In this document: positions 10,041 through 20,955 of the stretch, piece by piece
Layout of the letters: each line of letters starts with the position of its first letter
How positions within the stretch are numbered: the first letter of the stretch is position 1
Assembly (NCBI GenBank): GCA_014529385.2
Contig: CM043961.1
Coordinates: 12,930,978 to 12,994,977, forward strand
DNA: 64,000 nt
Origin: Adiantum capillus-veneris
Taxonomy: Eukaryota; Streptophyta; Polypodiopsida; Polypodiales; Pteridaceae
Reading direction: 5' to 3'
The notes under the pieces: model-generated
The model's database searches: none
Told to the model about the DNA's origin: nothing
What the model saw: only the letters and a program-made list of their open reading frames with translations
Position numbers and translations under genes: made by a program

Positions 10041-12387
10041 CTAAGCTGATGGGGTCTGCATTTCAAGAACAAAGCGTTGTTTAGTCGCGAATTCCTCATT
10101 GCTCTCTAATATCGTCATCAATCGGTCCATCTGGCTCCCTAACAAAGCCAATGCTCCACAGTCTCCTTTGTGTTGGACAACAATGTCATTCTTATTTGTG
10201 TATTGGGCAAGTAGTTGCCAAAGTAACCAATGCCCACGTTCCATACCACCTACACGTCAAACAAATGTCAAAGAGAACGGAAAAAACTATTTCCAAAGAG
10301 AGATGGTGTTGAAGTGTACCTCGCATAGGTGCCCCATCCATCTCTTTCGTCCAATCACTTTCCTCTAGGGAATTGAACCAAGCATCGTCAAACGGTATGT
10401 CAATTGCCTTTGATGTCCAGGTGCGCTCTTTTCTCATGGCAGAAACCAACATTGTGCGCACATTCCTATTCTTCTTGCATATCGTTGCTTTACAAACAAT
10501 CACGTTTACGTGGTCTTCACGCCATCCAACAGCAACGGCGATATGACGCACCATTCCATAATTATCTGTTTGGCACACAACCACGAATACACCCTTATCA
10601 TCTAAAGTTAACAAAGCTAGGCGAGCGAGCTGTCGAAACCTGGCAAATCCTGGTAGATTCTGCTTCTAAAGTTGCGTGCTATTTGCATTGGATTAAAAAT
10701 ATGCTCTGGCTTTTTAATTTCGAGCGTTGCATGTAAGCTCCTGACCCCTTTTATGTTAAACTTGCGCATTAGCAACCATCTAACACAAGCATAAAAACTG
10801 CTAGAGGATTATTTTAGATCTCAGTTGGACCTCCATTACTAAGTGTACATACCTACAACGACATATTTTTCCTTCATCTGCCACTACCTTGCTCACCTCA
10901 GACTGTGTTCCCGTTTTCATCACACCTAACTCATAAGCAAATGTTTTTCCCTTATGTATCAATTTAGTGTCCTCGATGAACGACTCCAGGTCCAACCCAG
11001 GCATTGATTGCAAATGTATAGTGCAAGTACAATTGTAAACATTCTCTGCCTCTTTCATAATGGAATACCAAAAAACTTCGATCCTCAACCACTCTCAAAA
11101 GACAACAGATTCCCCTATGACAATGAAAACAATGAATATGTTATATTGAAACAATCTATCTTAATGACTCAATTGTTTATCGATGTGGCAATCGAATGCA
11201 CTCACCATTTTGAGGAATGTCCAAACTCTTCACATCTCTCGGATCACCAGAGGCCTCGCTCGCAAGATGAATGTTTTTTTTCTCCGTTGGAAGACTTGCA
11301 CATGCTAGCCCATACAATCTTTCCTTCGTTATCCACTTTGATCTACTGGTCCACTCGATTGCGTGCAATGTCCTGCACGTAGTTGAAAGTGGTTAATGGA
11401 GATATGCACTCTGAAAATTTGTTATAGCTTTGAAGGAGATGCAAGATCAACCCACCTCCACCATTCATCTCCCAATGCAGGATCAACAATTGCCAATGCA
11501 TATCTTGTCATTTTTTTAGCTGCGCATCTGCCTCAAAGAATGCTTCTTTGTACTGGTCTTGAAATTGTGTCGGCAACATCTTATTTTTCTCTCCCACAAT
11601 TTTTTTTAGGGCAAGGGTATATTTTTTCTGCAGATATGGAGACAACGATAAAAAGAAATTATTGATCCAAATATTTTGTCGTTTAACAATTGAACTATCC
11701 TAAAAGACATACCGGATGAATTAGCTGGGACATTAGTGCGGCCGGCACATTGTACCAGTGCTTCTTTCCAACTCTTTTATCTATCTCTGCTGCATCCAGT
11801 TGTACACTACATATGGTAGTTTCTCCATGATCGTTTTCTTTGAAGCAAGACGTCTTCATTGATGGAAAACTCTCCGCCAGCATTTGCCTTTGCAGTTAAA
11901 TAAGCCTCCATTTCTTTATCATCGGTTTCCTCGTCGGAGTTGTACTTGTATTCCACAAACCCAAAATATGCTTCTTCTTGCACTTTAGCTTTGTCTCTAT
12001 CTTTTCTTGCAGCCTTGGTGATCCGCTAAAAAAAATGGTATATATAGATTAATTATCAACCAAACTTTCATCAGGTAGTCAACAAATTATGCTATATGGT
12101 GTTTATAGAGATGAATAAATTAATTACTAGATTGCTTTTTGGCCATGCAACAAGGCTATTCTCTGCCTTCTTTAAGTAGTCATTTCATCATTCGTTGAAG
12201 GAATATGAGGCAATGGAGCATCCTTACCATCATACACTTCTAACACAGCAACATGAAAGCAACCTGAAGGCAATCTGCTTCCATGTAGCTTTGCTAGGTT
12301 TGAAGTCTTCTCTATTCGACCTATACCAATGGCCACTCCATTGTAAATGAACTCAACACAAGCGCCAACATCAGACTTCTTGGCCAT
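10041..12387 (-). pseudogene. Split methyltransferase-like gene, relative of the 57.8-61.8 kb gene
   Basis: The two 3'-most exons are clear: 10659-10320, then an intron with GT at 10319, then 10249-10041 ending in TAG. Together they align along their length with the last exons of the 57.8-kb gene. GVFVVVCQTDNYGMVRHIAV matches GWYITLSSTDHFGIVSSHAI; APMRGGMERGHWLLWQLLAQ matches HALRGAAERILDFFRWLVRT. The SAM-binding block is altered: VVQHKGDCGALALLG replaces IFDMFSGCGGLGNVC, so the first Asp is lost. An upstream piece at 11695-11883 (KKHWYNVPAALMSQLI) matches SKGSWYNAPALLLAMLI of the other gene. Upstream exons at 10801-11088 and 11177-11680 are broken by frame changes. No DGNHR motif is visible. 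It may be a catalytically dead partner type or simply a decayed copy. Confidence 0.6.
12172..12387 (-). CDS. First exon of the split gene, DUF8039-like segment
   Basis: A 71-residue frame from ATG at 12387. The pattern VGACVEFIYNGVAIGIGRIE, LHGSRLPSGCFHVAVLEVYD, then LPHIPS recalls the small domain (DUF8039-like) near the end of plant CACTA/En-Spm type transposase proteins: a repeated G-hydrophobic pattern, LHG and LPxP. It may be an N-terminal exon of the methyltransferase-like gene downstream on the same strand or an unrelated fragment. The assignment rests on pattern only. Confidence 0.35.
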   Translation of the reverse strand: MAKKSDVGACVEFIYNGVAIGIGRIEKTSNLAKLHGSRLPSGCFHVAVLEVYDGKDAPLPHIPSTNDEMTT

Positions 12388-13170
12388 CTTCAGAGAGAAC
12401 TAATAACAGACTTACAAAGATTTGATCTGCAAACAAATAACACGATGTTTTTCAATTCAACTAATTATTTTCATGCTCTTTAATACCATTTAGATATTCA
12501 ACTCAAATATTCAAAATGCCAAGCATCCTGAGCCTATCTATAAGAGGCTAATTGATCCTATCTTGAGCATATCTATAAGAGCCTTTAAAATAGATATGGA
12601 GAAGAAAGCACATTTTTTATTGACAATGTTACCAAATCCCACCCTCTGAGTCAATCCAACCCTCACAACTTAAATACATCAAATTGAAACAACTAAATAA
12701 AGTTTCAACTAGATAAAAAGAGAGCCGAATAGGTTTACCTTCACAGGTTGAGATTTTCACCAAAACAAGTTTAAGTCAAGGTAGAAAATAAAAGCCTCAG
12801 AGCCTATTTATAGGCAACAAAAAATTGGATCTCTCACCCTCCCTTATGCCCTCCCTCCCTTCCAATCTCCCTCTCGATCGCTCTTTTCCCTTTTCCTACC
12901 TCATTTTAGGAGCTTGGAATAAATCTATGGGTCCTTGTTAAATCTTGGAATAATGCTCTCTAACTCTCTCCCTACCTCCCTCTCTCCCTCCAACTCTCCC
13001 TCGCGTTCATGAATAGGTGAGCGCTCACCTATTCATGAACGCGAGGGAGAGGTGGAGGGAGGTAGGGAGAGAGTTAGAGAGCTTTAGATCTAAGTATCCA
13101 TGGATGATCCCCAAATAAAGCCTTGACTCTTTGATACCTTGGTAGCATCTCCGGCCTCCTCCTAATTTAT

Positions 13171-13219
<49 letters not shown>

Positions 13220-13323
13220 CTCTACCTCCCTCCCTCCCTCCACCTCACCCTCGGGTTCATGCTTGGGTGAGTGCTAGCCTTGGTCTTTGATACCTTGGTA
13301 GCATCTCCGACCTCCTCCTAATT

Positions 13324-13374
<51 letters not shown>

Positions 13375-13432
13375 CCTCACCCAAGCATGAACACGGAGAG
13401 AACTCTCCCTCCCTCCACCTCACCCAAGCATG

Positions 13433-13494
<62 letters not shown>

Positions 13495-13711
13495 AATTCA
13501 AACAAGAATTAGCAAAATTGAATTCACCACACCTTGAACCAGTAGACCTTCACAGGCTGAGCTCTTCACCAATTCAAGTTTAAGCAAGGTAGAAAGTGAA
13601 AGCCTCAAGGCCTATTTATAGGCAACAAAATAGAAGAAAAATCTTGCAATAAAGCTATGGCTCTTTGAAAAAGCTTGGAATAAAGCTTAGAATAAATCCA
13701 TCACAATTTAT

Positions 13712-13788
<77 letters not shown>

Positions 13789-13827
13789 ATATATATATAT
13801 ATATTCGGGGTTCCTCCGTGGATTTAT

Positions 13828-13874
<47 letters not shown>

Positions 13875-14050
13875 GCTCCCTCCATCCATCCATCCATTGT
13901 GCCCACGTTAGACAAATTTTCCCTAGAGTCCTTTAGCCAATTCACCTTACGAGGGGACGTCCACATTGAGCTTGTCCGCACAATCGTCATCATGTTATCA
14001 CATATATGGATTCAGCATGGGAAAATGGCCGGCCTCCCTTGCATAACTTG
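12388..14050. repeat. Gene-free microsatellite block with duplicated segment
   Basis: (TC)n tracts at about 13171-13216, 13328-13372, 13711-13738 and 13832-13874; (GA)n at 13435-13491; (TA)n at 13739-13803. A segment of about 95 bp at 12728-12821 (TTCACAGGTTGAG, CCTATTTATAGGCAACAAAA) recurs in direct orientation at about 13540-13632, framing most of the block. Protein-like frames here (ERERER, LSLSLS) are translation artefacts of the tracts. Confidence 0.85.
12955..13082. repeat. Long near-perfect palindrome
   Basis: Left arm 12955-13022 and right arm 13023-13082 meet with no loop at GGTGAGC|GCTCACC. The arms match through TATTCATGAACGCGAGGGAG and the flanking pyrimidine/purine stretch out to GCTCTCTAAC/GTTAGAGAGC, apart from one substitution and one 8-bp length difference. 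It can form a cruciform or hairpin. Confidence 0.9.
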
Positions 14051-16620
14051 AACATGAAAATGGATTTCAATTGAGAGCATCTTTTCCAAGTGGTGCAAGT
14101 GGAGGTGGATGATTTTGGCTCTTGCAAGAAAGTATACTACCAGGAAGTAGAGCTTCAATTTGAAGAAGGTAAACATTATGAGGAGAAATTGGCTCTTGGT
14201 AGCTTTCTTTAGAATTCAGATGAGTATTTGGTAGCTCGATATATTGTTATTTTTTCTGCCATCACTATGGTTTGAACTGCCAGAATGCTTTCGAAAGCTT
14301 CAAATGGTCTTGGAAGTCTTTACAAGCCAACTAAGGAGGTGTATATCAAAGGTTATGTAAGGAAGATGGAGAGGAAGAATGGTGGGGGTCAATATGCTGA
14401 TCTTGATCATGGCCAAGTCAGATATATAGCAAGCTGATACAAGGGGGCGTCACGCTTGATGGATTAGGTTTTCTAGATGGGGGAAGCGACTACATCATGG
14501 ATTGGAATCGATGTAGAGTCCCAACTGATTCGATTGAAAAACAATTGCGGCTATAGGTTTTTCCACGGTATGCTTTTTCGAGGGCAATCCACAGACCGCA
14601 ACAAACGTTGTCATGTCTTCAAGATGTCGATCAATGGGCCTGGATCTAGTGTCGAGTTGGTAAATAGAATGCGACAAGATGGAAATGAAGACTTGCGAAG
14701 AAGTTGGGTTTTTTTTTATCACATACATAGAGTAGTGGGGTGGACAACAATGTCAACTCATGTTTACGATCTTGCGTAAGGCTAGCTTGGAAGACTTGAC
14801 GATACTGCTGTGTTTGTGGATTTAATTTGTATTGATGATATGTGCAAGATTCAAGAAATGCAAACAATTAGAATCTGCAAAATGAAGGAAGAGGACACTC
14901 GCACAAATCATGTTTTGGGAATTGATGAATTCGGTAAATTGGAAAGTTGTTCGAATTGTATTCAATGGAGGACCTAGCAATGTTATGGAAGGAAGGGAAC
15001 ACTCTTCCTTGTTTCATTGGGAGCAGAGCTTGCATATTCACACCACGCAATACGTGCATAAAAATTTCCAGGATGAACACAAGCATTTGTGTGAAATATG
15101 GTGTTGCTCAAGGAGCGAAGAAGAGGCAACAAGCTTGTACAGGACTATACAAGCTTGGTGGGCTTCTAGAAAAGTGTCCGACTATAACTTGTCACAAATG
15201 GATTATTGGTTGAGTTGGTGGCATATGCGCTACCCATGATGGAGAAAACACTTTGTTGGGGTAAATATTGTAAATCATGTTTGAAGGTTTATGGAGTGCA
15301 AGCACAATACCTAAATATAAAATTGAATTACATGAGGTGTGATATCTTGTTCATTCCAATTAAAAACTTGTTGGAAACAAAGCACACAAGTTGGCTAGTC
15401 GGTGAGAAAAACAAAGAAATGCTTAACTTGTATGGTGCATGTGTGTCTGATCTATCAAACGATTTGCTACAAAGTGTCAAGATGCTAGCTTTTGTTGAGG
15501 GTAGGTATCATGGAGACGGGACATCTATAAAAAAACTTGCACGTCGAGCACAACAGGGTCGAGAACCACGCCCAAAAATTGTTGCTAGAGAGATTGAGGA
15601 TGGGATCGGCGTTACGCCACTCTATCAACAACCTGTTGTAGTGGGAGATAATGTTACTATTGCCAAAAAGCAAAAACAAGCTGCACGAGTAAGCTATGAA
15701 GAGGAAAATGCTTCTCATTGACTTGAGTATCTCACAGAAAACATTCCTCAAAATCAGAGAGGTCTCCATGGAAGTACTGGAGAGGCCGGTCACTTGGTCA
15801 ACGAACACGAGGATGGAATGGTTGGTTGTGGAAGCTGACGTCCATAAGACAATGTGGGCAATCCGCAAAATACCCAAGGGTAGCGGGGTTCAATGTCAAG
15901 TGTGGTTAGGAACCCGAGTTGGAAAATGTAAAAAAAAATATAAAGAACAAGGGAGCAGGTGTTGTTGCTCCATGCATCTAGGGTATTTGTACATGGGAGA
16001 GAGGAGATGGTAGTGGGCACGCAAACCGTTCAAAGTCACAATCCATGTGGTTTTGCAATGATAATGTAGATCACACATGGAAAATATGTAGCACTATCAC
16101 TCAATGCCCTGCAAGGATCCCAAGTATATGGCCAATGGAAAAGGGAATAAACATGAATGCTTCTGAGTTGTTGGATTTGGAAACAAGAGGCTTCATCATA
16201 GAAAATATAGAAGTGAAGGAAACCAACAATGTACGTTATCGGACAAAAGACTATCGATTCAAGCTTCTAAAAGAATTGAGTCAGTAGTAACCATGGAAGC
16301 TCGTATTGTGCAACACATTGTCGTTAAGGTTAGCGTGCATGAAAAAATCATGGTGGAGACATCTACTTCACAAGTCCGAGGCAAGAGGTATGAAGTAGAT
16401 ATTGCAAGTAGCCGGATGTGTACATGTGGATTTGCAGAATGAGTGGCACAAAGCAAGCAATATATGGCTTGCAAGCATATTTACTACATATTTCTCCGCT
16501 ATTTTGGCATGGATTTAAACCACAATATGTTTATCTATCAAAGCAAGGTGAGGAGTGAGGATTTTCTTTGTGTCTTCACCAACAACATAATACATAACTA
16601 TAATTAAATTGTTTTGATAA
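14051..16620 (+). mobile_element. MULE-like transposase with SWIM finger, decayed copy 1
   Basis: Several frames on the plus strand match, in order, the better copy at 52.1-55.5 kb. 14477-14779 holds GYRFFHGMLF, HVFKMSINGPGSSVELVNRM, then GWTTMSTHVYD. 14910-15239 holds RIVFNGGPSNVMEGREHSSL then FHWEQSLH, the region of the second catalytic residue in MULE-type DDE transposases. 15206-15721 holds TSWLVGE...LYGACVSDL. 16045-16287 and 16330-16520 hold the C-terminus with a SWIM finger (MCTCGF...ACKHIYYIF), interrupted by a stop at the TGA after CGFAE. Many stops and frame changes make it non-functional. Terminal repeats were not found by eye. Confidence 0.75.
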
Positions 16621-17175
16621 CAACCCTTGATGCCAATATGCAATTGCGGCACAATTTGTAACTCCTTTTATATTGTAATTAGTTTTCTTGGAATTAATCA
16701 ATTGAGAAAGTGGATTGCATCTTTTTGATCTTGTGCTATGTGCAATGAAAATTTATATTCTAAATTGTGTGTGATTTTTAATGGAGAATTCCATGATCTA
16801 CAGAGGCTGCCTGTGTGAACCAGTGCCTCCAAACTGTTCGAAGCATTCTAGTTTTTGATGAGAATGTGCAAGGTTACAAAAGTTCAAATATTTTTCCGAT
16901 GAGAATGTACATTGTTTTGAATTTTCAAATAGTTTGTGAGAGGAAAAATGCTCCCTCCAAAAAAAACTCTCTGCGTCAGAGGTGAAAAAAGCTTTTTCAT
17001 CAAAAATATTGCTCCATGAAGAGGCTTTGGAAAAGCTCTCTCCTAATCTCCCTTCAAAAGCTCTCTTGGATCCCATCCTTTGATTTACAAAAGTTGACCT
17101 GATGTTCAACTGCAAAACCAAACAAATGCAGAACATGCATAATCTACTATTCTTCTCCTTATGGTTCCTACGCAT
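16621..17175. other. Gene-poor stretch
   Basis: 16621-16800 is AT-rich and empty. 16798-17175 (minus) has a 125-residue frame without a recognisable domain; it may be LINE-derived because a clear LINE RT segment starts just beyond it. Confidence 0.4.
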
Positions 17176-17975
17176 GAATAGAGAGTCATCAGCGAAGGCA
17201 AATGGCCAACAGAAGTGAGGGCCTCAAGGTGCAACAGCAAGGGGTGAGAGGAAATTGCATAAAGCAAAGCACTAAGGGGACATCCTTATTTGACTAAACG
17301 TCCCAGAGCCCAAGGGCTTGTGAGAGAACCACCCAACAAACCTATAGAGGTACTCCGAGCATACAAGAGAAAGACCAACTGTGAAACTTTTGGCCCAAAT
17401 CCTAGCCTTTGCATTGTTTGTGCAATGTCCCGAAGCACAATATCAAAGGCCTTTTCAATGTCAAGTTGCATGACCAATACATCTTGCTGAGTGTATTTTG
17501 CATATTACATGCCAATGATAACATTCGCCAAGTTGTCAGTGATTTGTCGATGGAGTATGAAACCATAATGGGATTGATGAAGTCCTTGATGCAGGTAAAT
17601 CTTTAATATGATTGACTATCATTTTGGCCATCAATTTGTAGACCACTAGCATAAGAATGAGGGGTTGCCAATGAAAAAATAGCTCACATAAAGCATGCTT
17701 TGGCAATTGCTTGAGCAGCCCTTCCTTCCGAGAGAGAGAGGGAATGGTTGCTTAAGGTATTCCCAAAAGGATAGGAAGAATTCGAAAGTAAGCCCATCCC
17801 AACTAAGAGATTTCCATGTGCCCAAGTCTAGCAAACTTTGTCTCCGTGAAAGCAACTTCCAAATTTTGTGCCTATTGTACAAAAATGATTGGAGCAACGT
17901 GCAATAGAAAATATTGCATGATTGTCTAGCTTCTTGTATGAGAGGGGGTGGCTTCGAAGGTCTTCCCAAAGTGAG
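17176..17975 (-). mobile_element. LINE reverse-transcriptase core relic
   Basis: Minus-strand frames hold RT blocks typical of plant LINEs. 17646-17969 has LSWDGLTFEFFLSFWEYLKQ (usual form DGLP.EF...FW). 17286-17477 has VMQLDIEKAFDIVLRDIAQT (usual LDxxKAFDxV) and RLGFGPKVSQL. The next stretch down to about 17180 resembles the GCPLSPLLFAI block. Frames change between the blocks and no YADD box is seen. It is an inactive fragment, possibly of the same family as the C-terminal piece at 7.6-9.0 kb. Confidence 0.78.
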
Positions 17976-18062
17976 AAACTAAAGCCTCTACCAACTCCTG
18001 TATGGAGGACGTCTACTCCTTGGAGGGAAGTTTAACTCTTTTTATGTCCCCCTCTTGTATAA

Positions 18063-18098
<36 letters not shown>

Positions 18099-18200
18099 CT
18101 CTTCGAAGATCTTCCCAAAGTGAGCAACTAAAGCCTCTTCCAACTCCTATATGGAGGACATCTACTCCTTGGAGGGAAGATTAACTCTTGTTATGTGATG
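17946..18200. repeat. Tandem duplication split by a poly-G run
   Basis: A segment beginning GGCTTCGAAGGTCTTCCCAA (about 17948-18060) is repeated at about 18098-18200 with a few substitutions (TCTTCGAAGATCTTCCCAAA...). The two copies are separated by an uninterrupted G run at 18063-18098. The sequence is LINE-derived. Confidence 0.85.
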
Positions 18201-18303
18201 CGATTGATGAGAGTGATGCAAATGCTTGCAGAACTACTTGGAGGCACAACCTTTATCAGTAAGTGTCACCATATACATGTGGTAGTGATGCGGTGAACGA
18301 GAG

Positions 18304-18680
18304 CTAGCACATGAGCAAAGGGAAGTGCCATGCCCTGAGGACATGATCGGTCCACAAAGGGGAGTAAGCCCAAAGTTTTGCGGAAAGCTTCGAGCTTCTC
18401 ATGAGACAATGCCTTTGTGAAAAGATCTGCAAGGTTGTCCTATGTTGGCACATAAGCCAAGCTGATCTCTCCTGCTGAGAGACTCTCTGTGACATAGTGT
18501 TAATGCATCCTCAATGTGCTTTGTGCGAGCATAAAAAACTGGGTTCCTCGCAACTGCCAATGTGCTGTGACTGTCAGTGTGGATAGTGTTGGCAGTGTCC
18601 TGTCCAACACCCAAATCAGCCATAAGGCATCTGAGTCATACACACTCAACCGTAGCTATGCAAACTGCCATGTACTCAGC
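18304..18680 (-). pseudogene. copia RNase H C-terminal region
   Basis: Minus-strand frames give EAEYMAVCIAT, then HTDSHSTLAVARNPVFYART and KHIE, then in a shifted frame AYVPT-stop-DNLADLFTKAL. This is the conserved copia RNase H tail (catalytic Asp in the D-S/N-x-S-x-L-x-L-A-x-N-P block). A stop interrupts the usual ECVW/R.RCL step and a frame change falls within KHIEV.HYH. Not functional. Confidence 0.88.
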
Positions 18681-19176
18681 CTCACAACTAGAAGTGGCCA
18701 CAATAGGTTGCTCTTGCTCAACCATGATATACATGAACTACCAAGCATGAAACAAAAACCACTTGTGAACACTCACATGTCGAAACAACCAGCCCAATCT
18801 GAGTCCGAAAAAGCATATAAGTTTGGTGGCAATGATCCCCCCTTGAAATAAAACAAGCCAAGATGTAAGGTGCCACTAAGGTAGTGAAAAATCCTCTTGA
18901 TGGCCTGCCAATGCTTAGACCCTAGGCTATGCATAAATCTGTTGACCTATGAGACTACAAACTGAATATCGACCTCGTATTGCATACATAAATGAGGCAT
19001 CCAACAACAGTTTGGCAAAGAGTGATATCTGCAAGATCACCAACATCATGAAGACTTAATTTTAAACCTGTTTCCATGGGAGTGGCAATAGGTTTGCAAT
19101 CCTCAAGTCTCCAAACTTACATAGCAATGTCTCTATGTAAATTTTTTGACACAAGGCAATACCACCATCACACTGC

Positions 19177-19983
19177 TTAAAACTGTATACCCAAGTAATG
19201 ATGTAGCAGTCCCAAATTTTTCATCTTGAAAGTAGCATTCAAATCAGCCTTAAATTCAGCAATATATCTCTCATTTGGTCCAGTGATCAGAAAATCATCT
19301 ACGTAAAGAACCACAATGAGAAGTACATCACCCTCATGCTTTACATACAATGTGCTTTCTGTTGAACTGTTACGAAAGCCTTGTTTGACCAAATGAGTGT
19401 CGGCTTTCTCATATCAAACATGAGGAGATTTCTTCAACCCATACAAGCCTTCTTACATCTGCACACTTTGTCCTCTTGTCCTTTCTTGACAAAACCGCGA
19501 CGCTGCGTTACATAAACTTCCTCAAATATGTCACTATTCAAGAAAGCAGTAACAATGTCTGATTGATGTACATCCCAACCAAAATGAGCTGCCAGTGCAC
19601 ATAGAAAACGCACAGTAGCCTGACAAGTGGGAGAAAAAGTCTCTTCATAATCTATACCTTTTTACTGTGCATAACCCTTTGCAAACAAGTCGAGCCTTAT
19701 GGCCATTGATCTCACCATCCGGCTTGCATTTCAACTTGTAAACCCACTTCGTACCAATGGCCTTTTTGCCAGGAGGCAAATCCCATAAAGTCCATGTGTC
19801 ATTTTCTATAAGGGCATCATATTCTGATTGCATGGCAGCCATCCAATTTTTTTTAATTCTGTGCTTCATCAAAAGACAGAGGTTCCTCAACATCATGTAA
19901 GCTAGACACAGCCAAAGCATAACAATTTGATGCATAAGATGCATGGCCAGAGCCTGAACAAGTATGACTAGACAAAGGTGCAT
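19177..19983 (-). pseudogene. copia reverse transcriptase
   Basis: 19645-19983 holds the RT start (NWMAAMQSEYDALIENDTW, KKAIGTKWVYKLKCKPDGEI, KARLVCKG). 19177-19392 holds the catalytic centre IVVLYVDDFLITG with intact YVDD and then MKNLGLLHHYLGIQF. About 250 bp between them is damaged: the KGYAQ.KGIDYEETF region has a TAA in place of a Gln codon near 19662. The catalytic box survives but the domain is not translatable. Confidence 0.9.
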
Positions 19984-20035
19984 CTAATTTATTATCACGC
20001 AATGTATGCACCAGCCATTTTGGCATACGTCTAGC

Positions 20036-20914
20036 CTACTCATTTTCAGCCCTTTCCTCATCAAGTACATCATGAACATCTGCATCAATAATAGATTGAT
20101 CTGTAACATTTTCAGAAACCCCCATAGGTTGTACATTTGCCTCATTAGAACTTACATTCGTATTTCCACCACTAAAAAGAGGCAACAAAGTGTCATAAAT
20201 GTCATGTGAGCTTACATTACTGTCTCTAGTACATGACAGCAAGGGCTGAACAGAATCTTCCACAAACACTACATCCCCTGAAACCAGAATACACTTTGTT
20301 TGCGGATGATACAACCTGTAGCCTTTGCTTTCAGCACTATAACTAACAAAAATACATTTGACAGCCTTATCATCCAATTTTTTGCGCTGTGTTTGTGGCA
20401 CCAAAGCATATGCCAAACAGCCAAAAACACGCATGTACTCAATAGAAGGCTTTCTATCATGCCATGCTTCATATGGAGTAATAGAATACAAAGCTTTTGT
20501 AGGACACCTGTTAAGTACATAAGTGGCACACATGATGGCCTCAAGCCAAAAAGAATGCGGCAAAGCTTGACTTTTGACCATACATCGTGCCATTTTCGTA
20601 AGTGACCTATTTTTCCTCTCAGCTACACCATTTTGTTGAGGCGTATAAGGCACTGTACATTGGTGTTTTATCCCATGACTAGCCAGAAATGCATTAAATT
20701 CATGAGAGATATACTCCCTCCCTCGATCAGAACGGAGAGTGCCCACAGTACATTTCGAGACATTTTCAGTCATAGCCAAAAATTGTTTAAAGCACATAAA
20801 AACTTCGGACTTCGTTTTAAGCGGAAATACCCATGCATGCCTGGAGTAATCATCAATGAAAGTCTCACAAAGTATAGGTAATTGCCCAAGGACGGAGTTT
20901 CCATGGGCCCACAA
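20036..20914 (-). pseudogene. copia integrase core
   Basis: A 292-residue open stretch on the minus strand with the rve integrase fold: FIDDYSRHAWVFPLKTKSEV (first Asp), TLRSDRGREYISHEFNAFLA (second Asp) and VPYTPQQNGVAERKNRSL (catalytic Glu). After it come the GAG-specific C-terminal blocks VFGCLAYALVPQTQRKKLD and GYRLYHP. It joins element cDNA to target DNA. The frame ends at a TAG at 20036 in ENE-stop-ARR, while the conserved protein would continue toward RT. Confidence 0.9.
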
Positions 20915-20955
20915 ATATCACTCTGCACAAGCTGCGACCTGCATGTGGCCCTAAC

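Noticed and set aside
13665-14051. Protein frames with LSLSLS and IYIYIY runs
   Set aside because: Artefacts of (TC)n and (TA)n microsatellites; the same applies to HTHTH frames at 56.7-57.6 kb.
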